Shown here: positions 1 through 8,110 of the stretch, in pieces
Layout: every line of letters begins with the position of its first letter
How positions within the stretch are numbered: the first letter of the stretch is position 1
Assembly (NCBI RefSeq): GCF_006864365.1
Contig: NZ_QHLJ01000010.1
Coordinates: forward strand, 1 to 56,859
Length of the DNA stretch: 56,859 nucleotides
DNA from: Campylobacter sp. MIT 99-7217
GTDB taxonomy: Bacteria > Campylobacterota > Campylobacteria > Campylobacterales > Campylobacteraceae
Direction of reading: 5' to 3'
Notes under the pieces: model-generated
Database searches by the model: none
What the model was told of the DNA's origin: nothing
The model's input: the letters and a program-made list of their open reading frames with translations, nothing else
Position numbers and translations under genes: made by a program

Positions 1-22
1 CTTTAATGCCTCGTTCTTTAAA

Positions 23-98
23 TGGTGGTCGCTATAAGACTCGAACTTATGACATCCACCTTGTAAGGGTGGCGCTCTACCAACTGAGCTAAGCGACC
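23..98 (-). tRNA. tRNA-Val (anticodon UAC)
   Basis: Read on the minus strand, a complete cloverleaf is visible. The acceptor arms GGTCGCT and AGCGACC pair, the D-arm contains AGTTGGTAGAGC, and a CCACC/GGTGG stem closes the loop CTTACAA (anticodon TAC). The T-arm contains GTTCGAGTC. The CCA end is encoded (23-25). It lies one base after tRNA-Lys and is probably co-transcribed with it. Confidence 0.96.
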
Positions 99-99
99 A

Positions 100-175
100 T
101 GGTGTCCCGTGTTGGATTCGAACCAACGGCCACCTCCTTAAAAGGGAGATGCTCTACCGGCTGAGCTAACGAGAC
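100..175 (-). tRNA. tRNA-Lys (anticodon UUU)
   Basis: Minus-strand cloverleaf with acceptor arms GTCTCGT and ACGGGAC (one G-U pair), the D-loop CAGCCGGTAGAGC, the anticodon loop CTTTTAA (anticodon TTT), the T-loop GTTCGAATC and an encoded CCA. It is the first gene of a two-tRNA unit with tRNA-Val. A good promoter lies upstream at 196-225. Confidence 0.96.
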
Positions 176-195
176 GAAATTAAAACTAAATTGTG

Positions 196-225
196 ATTAT
201 GCCAAAATAAAGGCTATTTTGTCAA
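196..225 (-). promoter_or_regulatory. Promoter of the tRNA-Lys/tRNA-Val unit
   Basis: On the minus strand TTGACA (220-225) and CATAAT (196-201) are separated by 18 bases. This is a near-consensus sigma-70 promoter ending about 20 bases before the tRNA-Lys 5' end. A clear -35 box is unusual in Campylobacter but fits stable-RNA genes. Confidence 0.75.
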
Positions 226-391
226 GATAAAAATGATTTTTTGATTGAAATTTACTGCATTGTCAAAATTATTTCTTTTTTGGTTAAAGATTTTATTTTT
301 TAAAAGCTTTTAATATGTTTTAAGAAATTATTAAGAAAAATTTAGCTAGACTTCTTGAAATTTATTTTGTTTTAAGAAAGGAAAAAGACTT

Positions 392-439
392 ATGATGCAA
401 ATGTGTCTGATGTGTAGCATGTCTGTGATGCAAAGTTAG
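392..439 (+). CDS. Met/Cys-rich leader peptide of the methionine operon
   Basis: A 15-codon ORF reads MMQMCLMCSMSVMQS and stops with TAG. Six of fifteen residues are Met and two are Cys. A ribosome-binding site (AAGGAAA, about 377-384) lies in front of the first ATG. The ORF sits between the inverted arms AAAAGACTTA (383-392) and TAAGTCTTTT (442-451), so its start codon can be held in a stem. It lies about 145 bases before a gene set that ends in metE-metF. Amino-acid-rich leaders in front of the matching biosynthetic genes are the classic sign of attenuation control, so I infer a methionine-sensing leader. I cannot exclude that the peptide itself has a function. Expression is not shown by the sequence. 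Confidence 0.6.
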   Translation: MMQMCLMCSMSVMQS

Positions 440-460
440 TGTAAGTCTTTTAAGCTCAGT

Positions 461-578
461 GCGAGTTTCTAAGGCTTGAGGCGGATAAGAAACTTGCAGG
501 AGTGATGATATAAATAAATCTTCAAATCTCTCAAATTTTTTTACATAAGTTTTCTTATCCTTTATCGTTAATAAAGGA
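461..578 (+). promoter_or_regulatory. Competing hairpins in the met-operon leader, including an SD-sequestering stem
   Basis: Three pairings are visible. (A) 461-470 with 488-497: ten pairs, one of them G-U. (B) 483-491 (GGATAAGAA) with 552-560 (TTCTTATCC): nine pairs, extended by ACTT/AAGT across a bulged T. (C) TCCTTTAT 558-565 with ATAAAGGA 571-578: eight pairs that bury the AAGGAG Shine-Dalgarno of the gene starting at 585. A and B share bases 488-495; B and C share 558-560. A therefore allows C (SD hidden), and B breaks C (SD free). No U-run follows these stems, so control is more likely translational than by termination. The direction of the response is inference. Confidence 0.5.
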
Positions 579-584
579 GAAAAA

Positions 585-1595
585 ATGAATACCCTAGTAA
601 AATTTAGTCTTAAAGAGCTTGATTTAGCTCTTCAAAGCAATAAAAACGAGCAAATTTTTGATGATTTGCGTCAGGTTTCAAGGAATTTGGGCATATTTTA
701 TCTTGTTGATCATTTTGTTGATGAGCTTTTGATAGAGGAACTTTTTGAGCTTTCAAAGCAGTTTTTTGCCTTACCACTTGAACAAAAAGAAGAAATAGCT
801 ATGATTAAATCTCCTCAGTTTAGAGGTTATTCTAAGGAAGGGGGAGAATACACAGCAGGAAGTAAGGATTATAGAGAGCAAATTGATCTTGGTACTGATA
901 AAAAGCCTTTAAAATGGGATTTGAATTCCCCACTTTACAAGAGACTTGAGGGATCAAATCTCTATCCAAAAGCATTTCCAAGGCTTAAGGAGCTTTTTTT
1001 GAGCTATCAAGCCCAGACGAATAAAGCTGCAATTACTCTTTTGAAAGCTTTTTCTAAGGCTTTAGAGCTTGAAGACGATGCTTTTGATAAGCTTTATGGA
1101 CAAAATACTTATGAACATTACAAAATCATTCGCTATCCAGCAGCCTTTGATAATAACACTCAAGGAGTAGGCGCTCATAAAGACGGAGGACTTATAACCT
1201 TTGTTTTGCAACACGAAGAAGCTGGCTTGCAAGGGTTGATTAACGGAATTTGGCAAGATATCCCTCCTGTTAAAAATTCCTTTGTGGTTAATATAGGGGA
1301 ATTTCTAGAAATGGCTACAAACGGCTATCTTAAAGCTACCATTCATCGCGTAAATTTAAGTGCTAAGCAAAGATTTAGCATAGCGTATTTTTTGGGCGTG
1401 CAACTTGATAAGGATATACCGATTTTTAAACTCAAGGAAAAATATGCCAAAGATGCTAAAGGCGTTGATACAGATCCTAAAAACCCTCTTTTAAGAAATG
1501 TAGCACAAAATTATTTTAAAAGAATGATTCGTTCCCACCCTGATGTAGCCAAGGTTCATCATAGTGATTTGATAGAAAAATTTAGTTTTGCTTAG
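585..1595 (+). CDS. 2-oxoglutarate/Fe(II)-dependent oxygenase, isopenicillin N synthase-like family
   Basis: 336 aa, the usual length for the family. Residues about 10-120 resemble the DIOX N-terminal domain, and the C-terminal half is the double-stranded beta-helix. The iron ligands are seen as HKD (in GVGAHKDGG, near residue 197) and the later His in ATIHRV. The 2-oxoglutarate-binding Arg-x-Ser is in QRFSIAYF. The start is ATG at 585 behind AAGGAG, which is buried in a hairpin. The gene lies immediately before a MetQ-type protein, metE and metF, and C. jejuni has the same order. The substrate is unknown; a role in sulfur or methionine metabolism is inferred from context only. Confidence 0.85.
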   Translation: MNTLVKFSLKELDLALQSNKNEQIFDDLRQVSRNLGIFYLVDHFVDELLIEELFELSKQFFALPLEQKEEIAMIKSPQFRGYSKEGGEYTAGSKDYREQIDLGTDKKPLKWDLNSPLYKRLEGSNLYPKAFPRLKELFLSYQAQTNKAAITLLKAFSKALELEDDAFDKLYGQNTYEHYKIIRYPAAFDNNTQGVGAHKDGGLITFVLQHEEAGLQGLINGIWQDIPPVKNSFVVNIGEFLEMATNGYLKATIHRVNLSAKQRFSIAYFLGVQLDKDIPIFKLKEKYAKDAKGVDTDPKNPLLRNVAQNYFKRMIRSHPDVAKVHHSDLIEKFSFA

Positions 1596-1605
1596 GAGAT
1601 AGAAG

Positions 1606-2379
1606 ATGAGTAAATTTTTAAAAATTCTATTTTTAAGCCTATCTTTAAGCTTAGGCTTAAAGGCTGAAGAACTTATCAAAATAGGAGCTGTGCCAACTCC
1701 TCATGCTGAAATTTTACGCTTTATAGCCCCTCTTTTACAAAAGGAGGGTTTTAGGCTGGAAATCTTTGAATTTACAGACGGAATAAGACCCAATATAAGC
1801 ACTGATGAGGGAGACTTGGATGCTAATTTCTTTCAGCATAAGCCTTATTTAGACGAGTTTAATAAGAGCAATAAAACAAATTTAGTTAGTGTTGCTAAGA
1901 TCCACATAGAGCCTATGGGCGTTTATTCAAACAAGCATAAGGGCGAGTTTAAACCTGCTAAAAACTCAAGCTTTGCTTTGCCGAATAATCCTACAAATGA
2001 AAGTAGGGCATTGCAGATTTTAGAGCAAGCTGGTTTAATTAAGCTTAAAAAAAGTGAACTTGCAACCACGCTAGATATCATAGAAAATCCTTTAAATTTA
2101 AGATTTATTGAGATTAAAGATGCTCAACTTATAAGGAGTTTAAGTGATGTTGATTATGCTGTGATCAATGGAAATTTTGCCATTATGGCCGGTTTAAAAC
2201 CTACAAAGGACGCCTTGTTTTTAGAAAGTAAATATTCTCTTTATGCTAATATCTTAGTGGTAAAAAGAGGAAAGGAGCAAAGTGTAAAAACAAAGGCTTT
2301 AATTAAGGCTTTAACAAGCAAAGAGGCTAAAGAATATATCAATTCTAATTTTGATGGTGGGGTTATCCCCGTTTTTTAA
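1606..2379 (+). CDS. MetQ/NlpA-family methionine-binding periplasmic protein (orphan)
   Basis: 257 aa with a signal peptide (hydrophobic LKILFLSLSLSLGL, probable cleavage after LKA near residue 21). The mature part begins LIKIGAVPTPHAEIL, typical of MetQ/NlpA, and contains DANFFQHKPYL and a VDYAVINGNFA segment matching the family core. There is no Cys at the end of the signal peptide, so unlike classical NlpA it should be soluble in the periplasm. The usual partners MetN (ATPase) and MetI (permease) are not nearby. It lies 10 bases after the oxygenase and 20 before metE, so it is surely in the same operon. Likely ligand methionine or a derivative. Confidence 0.85.
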   Translation: MSKFLKILFLSLSLSLGLKAEELIKIGAVPTPHAEILRFIAPLLQKEGFRLEIFEFTDGIRPNISTDEGDLDANFFQHKPYLDEFNKSNKTNLVSVAKIHIEPMGVYSNKHKGEFKPAKNSSFALPNNPTNESRALQILEQAGLIKLKKSELATTLDIIENPLNLRFIEIKDAQLIRSLSDVDYAVINGNFAIMAGLKPTKDALFLESKYSLYANILVVKRGKEQSVKTKALIKALTSKEAKEYINSNFDGGVIPVF

Positions 2380-2399
2380 TTTAAATTAAGGAGAAAAAA

Positions 2400-4664
2400 A
2401 TGCAAAATGCAGTTATATCATATCCAAGAATAGGGGCTTTAAGAGAGCTTAAATTTGCTCTTGAAAAGTATTTAAAAAAAGAGCTTTCAAAAGAAGAGCT
2501 TTTTCAAATGGCTAAAGAGCTTAGAAAAAGGCATTGGTTAAGTCAAAAAGAAGCTGGTATAGATTTTATTTCCTCAAATGATTTTTCCTTTTATGACACT
2601 GTGCTTGATACAGCTTATGCTCTTGGAATCATCGCAAAAAGATACAAGGAGCTAAATTTAGACAGCTTTGAAACTTATCTTGCTATGGCTCGTGGCTATC
2701 AAGGAGAAAAAGGCGATGTGAAAGCCTTGGCTATGAAAAAATGGTTTAATACAAATTATCATTATTTAGTGCCAGAATGTGATAGTGTAGAGGATATTAA
2801 GCTTAATGCTGAAAAGATCTTAAATGAATACAAAGAAGCAAAACAGCTTGGCATTGAAAGCAAGGTTGTTATCACAGGCTTTTTTACCCTTTTTAAACTC
2901 ATTCATTTTCAAAGCGAGGCCATCAAAGAAGAGGCCAAGGCAAGGCTTTTAAATGCTTATAAATTTTTATTAATTGAGCTTAATAAGGCTGGGGTTAAAT
3001 GGGTGCAATTTGATGAGCCTTATTTGGTGCATGATTTAAGCATAGCTGATATAGCCTTGTTTAAGAGCTTTTATAAGGATATTTTAAGCCAAAAAGCAGA
3101 TCTTAAGATCTTGCTTCAAACTTATTTTGGAGATGTAAGAGATATTTATGATGATTTGTTGATCTTAGACTTTGACGGCTTAGGGCTTGATTTTATCGAG
3201 GGCAAGGAAAGCTTAAATTTAGTTAAAAAAGGCTTTAGTGCTGATAAAATTTTATTTGCTGGCCTAGTTAATGGCAAGAATATTTACAAAAATAATTATC
3301 AAAAAAGCCTAAATTTATTAAAAGAGCTTGAAAAATATGCTAAAAATATAGTGCTAAATACTTCTTGTTCGCTCTTGCATGTGCCCTACACTATCAAAAA
3401 TGAAAGCAAGCTTGATAAGGGCTTTTTAGAGCATTTTGCCTTTGCTGAGGAAAAATTAATCGAGCTTAAGGAACTTAAAGAACTTTTCTTGGCTAAAGAT
3501 GAAAAGCACCCCTTGCTTCAAGCAAATTTAAGGCTTTTTGAGCAAAAAGAAAATAAAAAAAATGAGGCTGTAAATAAAAGAATTAGCGAACTTAAAGAAG
3601 CTGATTTTAAAAGAAGTCCAAATTTAAAGCAAAGAAGAGAGCTTCAAAAAGCTGAGCTAAACTTGCCCTTGCTTCCAAGTACTACTATAGGCTCTTTCCC
3701 TCAAAGCTTAGATGTTCGCTCCACAAGGCTTGCCTTTAAAAAGGCTGAAATTTCAGCCTCCGCTTATACTGAGTTTAATCAAAGCAAGATTAAAGAATGT
3801 ATTAAGTTCCAAGAAGAAATAGGGCTTGATGTGCTTGTGCATGGTGAGTTTGAGCGAAATGATATGGTTGAGTATTTTGGAGAGAGCTTAGAGGGCTTTT
3901 TATTTACTCAAAATGGCTGGGTTCAAAGCTATGGGACAAGATGTGTTAAGCCTCCTGTGATTTGGGGCGATGTTAGTCGCTTAAAGCCTATAACTGTGGC
4001 TTGGTCTAAATTTGCCCAAAGCCTTAGTTCTAAACTTGTAAAAGGTATGCTAACAGGCCCTGTTACTATACTTAATTGGAGCTTTCCAAGAGAGGATATT
4101 AGCCTTAAGCAAAGCACCTTGCAAATTGCTCTGGCTATTAGAGATGAGGTGTTAGATCTTGAAGCTGCTGGGATAAAGATCATTCAAATTGATGAGGCAG
4201 CCTTAAGAGAAAAGCTACCTTTAAGAAGAAGTGATTGGCATAAGGAGTATTTAGAATGGGCTATTCCAGCCTTTAATTTAGTTCACAGTGGGGTAAAGGC
4301 TAGTACTCAAATTCACACTCATATGTGTTATAGTGAATTTAGCGATATTATCAAAGAAATTGATGCTATGGATGCTGATGTGATTTCCTTTGAGGCTTCA
4401 AGATCAAATTTAAGCTTACTTGATAGCTTAAAAGAAGCTGAATTTAAAACCCAAGTAGGGCCCGGAGTTTATGATATACACAGCCCAAGAGTTCCTAGCG
4501 TAAAAGAACTTGAAGAGGTTATAGAAAAGATCTTAGCTAAATTAGACAAGGAACAAATTTGGATAAATCCTGATTGTGGGCTTAAAACAAGGGGGAAAAA
4601 AGAGGTAGAAGCTAGTCTTAAAAACATGGTTGAAGCCACGCTTAACATAAGGAAAAAGCTTTGA
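2400..4664 (+). CDS. metE: Cobalamin-independent methionine synthase
   Basis: 754 aa, the full length of MetE. It transfers the methyl group of 5-methyltetrahydropteroyl-triglutamate to homocysteine. The N-terminal domain starts with the conserved SYPRIGALRELK. The catalytic C-terminal half begins with LPSTTIGSFPQ (about residue 425). The zinc ligands are visible as His and Cys in THMCYSEF (about 639-642), with a further Cys in the NPDCGLKTR motif (about 725). The start is ATG behind AAGGAG. It overlaps metF by four bases. The Met-rich leader at 392-439 probably controls the operon. Confidence 0.97.
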   Translation: MQNAVISYPRIGALRELKFALEKYLKKELSKEELFQMAKELRKRHWLSQKEAGIDFISSNDFSFYDTVLDTAYALGIIAKRYKELNLDSFETYLAMARGYQGEKGDVKALAMKKWFNTNYHYLVPECDSVEDIKLNAEKILNEYKEAKQLGIESKVVITGFFTLFKLIHFQSEAIKEEAKARLLNAYKFLLIELNKAGVKWVQFDEPYLVHDLSIADIALFKSFYKDILSQKADLKILLQTYFGDVRDIYDDLLILDFDGLGLDFIEGKESLNLVKKGFSADKILFAGLVNGKNIYKNNYQKSLNLLKELEKYAKNIVLNTSCSLLHVPYTIKNESKLDKGFLEHFAFAEEKLIELKELKELFLAKDEKHPLLQANLRLFEQKENKKNEAVNKRISELKEADFKRSPNLKQRRELQKAELNLPLLPSTTIGSFPQSLDVRSTRLAFKKAEISASAYTEFNQSKIKECIKFQEEIGLDVLVHGEFERNDMVEYFGESLEGFLFTQNGWVQSYGTRCVKPPVIWGDVSRLKPITVAWSKFAQSLSSKLVKGMLTGPVTILNWSFPREDISLKQSTLQIALAIRDEVLDLEAAGIKIIQIDEAALREKLPLRRSDWHKEYLEWAIPAFNLVHSGVKASTQIHTHMCYSEFSDIIKEIDAMDADVISFEASRSNLSLLDSLKEAEFKTQVGPGVYDIHSPRVPSVKELEEVIEKILAKLDKEQIWINPDCGLKTRGKKEVEASLKNMVEATLNIRKKL

Positions 4665-5494
4665 GTGCTAGTCTTTCTTTTGAGATCTTTCCTCCAAGAA
4701 AGGACGCAGATTTTCAAACCATAATAAGAACCCTTGATGAGCTAAGGGATCTTAGTCCTAATTTCATTAGCGTTACCTTTGGAGCAGGAGGCAGTGCAAA
4801 TTCTAAAAAGACCCTTGATATAGCAAGTTTGGTAAAAAATAAATACCAAACTTCAAGTATAGTTCATCTTCCTTGCATTCATTTAAATAAAAATGATATT
4901 ATAAGCATTTTAGATGAGTGTAAAAAGCAAGGACTTAAAAAAATCCTTGCTTTAAGAGGGGATATTGTGCCTGATAAGCCTATTAGCAGGGATTTCAAAT
5001 ATGCAAGCGATCTAATAAGTTTTATCAAAAAGCAAGGAGACTTTGAAATTTATGCTGCAGCTTATCCTGAAAAACACAATGAAGCAAGGGATTTTGTAGA
5101 AGATATCCGTCATCTTAAATTTAAGGTTGATTGTGGAGTGGATCTGCTTTTAACTCAGCTTTTTTTTGATAACGAAGACTTTTACAAATTTAAAGAAAAA
5201 TGCGATATAGCAGGTATTAAAGTGCCCATTTTAGCAGGCGTTATGCCTGTTACAAACAAGCGTCAAGTGCTTAAGATCACGCAAATGTGCGGGGCGAAAA
5301 TCCCTACTAAATTTGCAAAAATCTTACACAAATATGAGCAAAATGATGAGGCTATGAAAGATGCCGGTCTTGCTTATGCGATTGATCAAATCGTTGATTT
5401 GCTTACAAATGATGTTTTGGGCATTCATCTTTATACCATGAATAAACCAAATATCGCAAGAAGGATTTATGAGGCAACTCATACTCTTTTTTAA
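4661..5494 (+). CDS. metF: 5,10-methylenetetrahydrofolate reductase
   Basis: 277 aa TIM-barrel flavoprotein that makes the 5-methyl-THF used by MetE. Motifs include SFEIFPPRKD near the start, SVTFGAGGS, LALRGD and the LLTQLFFDNE segment. The start is TTG at 4661, inside the sequence TTGA shared with the metE stop codon, behind AAGGAAAAA. No better ATG exists in this frame, and the SFEIFPP motif comes directly after. The overlap implies translational coupling, so MetE and MetF are made together. Confidence 0.95.
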   Translation: MSASLSFEIFPPRKDADFQTIIRTLDELRDLSPNFISVTFGAGGSANSKKTLDIASLVKNKYQTSSIVHLPCIHLNKNDIISILDECKKQGLKKILALRGDIVPDKPISRDFKYASDLISFIKKQGDFEIYAAAYPEKHNEARDFVEDIRHLKFKVDCGVDLLLTQLFFDNEDFYKFKEKCDIAGIKVPILAGVMPVTNKRQVLKITQMCGAKIPTKFAKILHKYEQNDEAMKDAGLAYAIDQIVDLLTNDVLGIHLYTMNKPNIARRIYEATHTLF

Positions 5495-5512
5495 GCTCAA
5501 AAAAGGCAAGAT

Positions 5513-5875
5513 ATGAAAAAGAACAAAAAAAAACTTTTTATCCGTTCGAAGATCTGGATAGAAAATGAAGATGGGGAGCTACTTTGTGGACAGGGAAAAA
5601 CAGAGCTTTTGGAATTTATACTAGAAAGTGGGAGTATTTTACAAGCTTCAAAGCTCATGGGTATAAGTTATAAAAAGGCTTGGACACATTTACAAGCCTT
5701 GCAAAAAGCAGCCGATGAACAACTTGTCATCGCAAAACAAGGTCGCTCTCAAGTTTCAGGAACAAAACTTACTCCAAAAGCCTTAGAGCTTATACAAAAT
5801 TATAAAATTTTACAACATGATTTGCAAATTTATGCTAATAAAAGATTTGCCGAGCTTTTTGAGGATAAAGAGTAG
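5513..5875 (+). CDS. ModE-like winged-helix regulator (DNA-binding domain only)
   Basis: 120 aa. It matches the N-terminal DNA-binding domain of ModE: IWIENEDGELLCGQGKTELLE, then SGSILQASKLMGISYKKAWTHL as the helix-turn-helix, then the wing with GRSQVSGTKLTP. The C-terminal molybdate-binding TOBE (MOP) domains of full ModE (about 260 aa) are missing. It may regulate molybdate or tungstate uptake genes as in C. jejuni, where a similarly short protein lies with mod genes. Here no mod genes are adjacent. It starts 18 bases after metF and may be read through from that operon. Confidence 0.85.
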   Translation: MKKNKKKLFIRSKIWIENEDGELLCGQGKTELLEFILESGSILQASKLMGISYKKAWTHLQALQKAADEQLVIAKQGRSQVSGTKLTPKALELIQNYKILQHDLQIYANKRFAELFEDKE

Positions 5876-6201
5876 AGCTGGGCTTAAATTCATTATCATT
5901 GTGTGATTTTACATACTCAGTAAATTTTATGCAAAAACTTAAATATTATAAATTTAAGTTTTGAAGCCCTTGAAAGACTCATGTAAATATCTAAAAATGA
6001 CAAAGGCAAATAACTAAAGGCTACTGCTGTATAAATTTAAAACAGACTTTGATTTAGGAGTTTTTTAAGAAAAATCGATCTAAAAGCTAGGACCTTAAAG
6101 AAACAATTATTATTAATGAAAAAAATATAAAATTTTTTACTCGAAAAGTTTTTTTTAAGTTAATTAGGATAAATTTCATATTTATCATTTTAGGATTGAT
6201 C
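5876..6201 (+). other. Intergenic region before thiG
   Basis: About 325 bases without a credible gene. It holds a perfect 11-bp inverted repeat, AAAACTTAAAT (5934-5944) with ATTTAAGTTTT (5952-5962). This could be a weak AT-rich terminator for the ModE-like gene or an operator. An outer GGGCTT/AAGCCC pair surrounds it (about 5880-5969). A TATAAAAT at 6126-6133 is a possible -10 element for thiG. I looked for thiS and for TPP-riboswitch motifs and saw neither. Confidence 0.45.
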
Positions 6202-6960
6202 ATGGATATATTGAAAATTGGCAAATACGAATTTAACTCTCGTTTTATACTTGGCTCTGGAAAATACTCCCTAGAGCTTATCCGTGCAGCCTGTGAGGAA
6301 GCAAATGCACAGATCATTACCCTTGCTTTAAGAAGAGCAAATGCTGGTGTTGAAAACATACTTGATTTTATCCCTAAAAATATTACTCTTTTACCAAATA
6401 CCTCAGGTGCTAGAAATGCACAAGAAGCTTTGCGTATAGCAAGACTTGCAAGAGAAATTTGCAAAAGTGATTTGATCAAAATAGAAGTGATTGCAGATAG
6501 TAAATACCTTTTGCCTGATAATTACGAGACCATTAAGGCTGTAGAACTACTTGTTAAAGATGGCTTTACAGCACTACCTTATATGTATCCTGATCTTTAT
6601 GCAGCAAGGGCTATGCGTGATGCAGGTGCTGCTGCGATTATGCCACTAGGATCGCCCATTGGGACTAATCAGGGCTTAAAAACTGAGACTTTTATACAAA
6701 TTTTACTTGATGAGCTTGATTTGCCTATCATTGTTGATGCTGGTATAGGAAGTCCTGCTGAGGCAGCTAGAGCCATGCAAATGGGCGTGAGTGCTATCAT
6801 GGCTAATACAGCCATAGCTAGTGCAAATAATGTTGTTCTTATGGCAAGAGCTTTTAAACAAGGTATTGAAGCAGGACGAAATGCTTTTTTAGCAGGACTT
6901 GCTGAGCAAAGATATCTTGCACAGGCTTCTTCTTCGCTGACTGGATTTTTGAGGGATTAA
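6202..6960 (+). CDS. thiG: Thiazole synthase
   Basis: 252 aa from ATG 6202. A TTG six bases upstream is also in frame but touches the AGGA ribosome site, so the ATG is preferred. ThiG forms the thiazole ring of thiamine from deoxyxylulose 5-phosphate, dehydroglycine and the ThiS thiocarboxylate. Family motifs are present: SRFILGSGKY, LRRANAG, LPNTSGARNAQEA, PLGSPIGTNQG and IVDAGIGSPAEAA (phosphate binding). It is followed one base later by thiH. Its sulfur-carrier partners ThiS and ThiF are not encoded next to it. Confidence 0.96.
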   Translation: MDILKIGKYEFNSRFILGSGKYSLELIRAACEEANAQIITLALRRANAGVENILDFIPKNITLLPNTSGARNAQEALRIARLAREICKSDLIKIEVIADSKYLLPDNYETIKAVELLVKDGFTALPYMYPDLYAARAMRDAGAAAIMPLGSPIGTNQGLKTETFIQILLDELDLPIIVDAGIGSPAEAARAMQMGVSAIMANTAIASANNVVLMARAFKQGIEAGRNAFLAGLAEQRYLAQASSSLTGFLRD

Positions 6961-6961
6961 G

Positions 6962-8110
6962 ATGCAAAAAAGCGTTTTTGAATATCAAGAAAATATGCAA
7001 ATCATTAAAAGCGAAATTTTAAATAAGGTTTTAGAGCATGTAGAAAGCTTTGATGAAAGCTCTTATACAAAAGAAGATGTGATGAAGGCTTTAACGGCTT
7101 CAAATTTAAGTATAGAAAATTTAAAAGCTCTACTTTCAAGCTGTGCTGAGCCTTTTTTAGAGCAAATGGCTAGAAAATCAGCCTTTATAAAAGAACAAAA
7201 TTTTGGTAAAAATATTCAGCTTTTTACGCCTTTGTATTTGAGTAATCATTGTGCAAGTAAATGCGTGTATTGTGGTTTTCAAGAAGGAAATAAAATCGCA
7301 AGAGCAAGGCTTGATGAAAAAGAAATTCATGCAGAAATGAAAGCCATTGCTAAGACAGGTCTTGAGGAGATTTTGCTTTTAACAGGCGAGGGCAGAGATT
7401 ATGCGAGTGTTGCTTATATCGCTAAGGCATGCAAGATCGCAAGGCAGTATTTTAAGGTTGTTGGTGTTGAGGTGTATGTGATGAATGTTGATGAGTATCA
7501 AATACTTCATGAAAATGGTTGCGATTTTGTAACCGTGTATCAAGAAACCTATAACGCAAAGAAATATGCCAAGATTCATGTTTATGGAGAAAAAAGGGTT
7601 TTTCCTTACCGCTTTGACGCTCAAGAAAGGGCTTTGCTTGGTGGTATGAGAGGGGTTGGCTTTGGGGCTTTGCTTGGTATTGATGATTTTAGAAAAGATG
7701 CCCTTGCAACGGCTTTGCATGCGTATTTTATCCAAAAAAAATATCCACATGCTGAAATTTCACTCTCAGCACCAAGACTTCGTCCTATCATCAATAACCG
7801 CAAGATAAATCCTAAAGATGTTACAGAATCAAGACTTTTGCAAGTTATTTGTGCTTATAGAGCCTTTTTGCCTTTTGCAACGCTCAGCGTTTCAAGCAGA
7901 GAAAGAGCAGGCTTTAGAGATCATATCATTAAACTTGGAGCAACAAAGGTTTCAGCTGGCGTATCTGTTGGTATTGGCGAAAGAGCTGGAGAGAAAAAAG
8001 GCGATGATCAGTTTGAAATTTCGGATTCAAGAGCTGTAAAAGAGATGTTTGAGATGATTAAAAATGCAAATTTACAACCTGTTATGAGTGATAGTGTTTA
8101 TGTGGGATAA
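6962..8110 (+). CDS. thiH: 2-iminoacetate (dehydroglycine) synthase, radical SAM
   Basis: 382 aa. It cleaves tyrosine by radical SAM chemistry to give the dehydroglycine used by ThiG. The [4Fe-4S] motif CxxxCxxC is seen in CASKCVYCGF near residue 100. LLLTGEGR and the ThiH-specific VYQETYNAKKYAKIH follow, and SSRERAGFRD lies in the C-terminal part. GGMRGVGFGALLG is also typical. It starts one base after the thiG stop codon behind GAGGGA, so it is in the same operon. The 3' end overlaps the ThiE-like gene. Confidence 0.96.
   Translation: MQKSVFEYQENMQIIKSEILNKVLEHVESFDESSYTKEDVMKALTASNLSIENLKALLSSCAEPFLEQMARKSAFIKEQNFGKNIQLFTPLYLSNHCASKCVYCGFQEGNKIARARLDEKEIHAEMKAIAKTGLEEILLLTGEGRDYASVAYIAKACKIARQYFKVVGVEVYVMNVDEYQILHENGCDFVTVYQETYNAKKYAKIHVYGEKRVFPYRFDAQERALLGGMRGVGFGALLGIDDFRKDALATALHAYFIQKKYPHAEISLSAPRLRPIINNRKINPKDVTESRLLQVICAYRAFLPFATLSVSSRERAGFRDHIIKLGATKVSAGVSVGIGERAGEKKGDDQFEISDSRAVKEMFEMIKNANLQPVMSDSVYVG

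Noticed and set aside
502-513. Second mini-ORF after the leader (AGGAG then ATG ATA TAA)
   Set aside because: Only two codons long; more likely part of the hairpin region than a peptide.
5876-6201. TPP riboswitch before thiG
   Set aside because: I found no CTGAGA or ACCTGATCTGG-like core on either strand; only an AT palindrome is there.
6087-6479. Antisense frame of 130 codons across thiG
   Set aside because: It mirrors thiG codons, has no family resemblance and runs against the operon.
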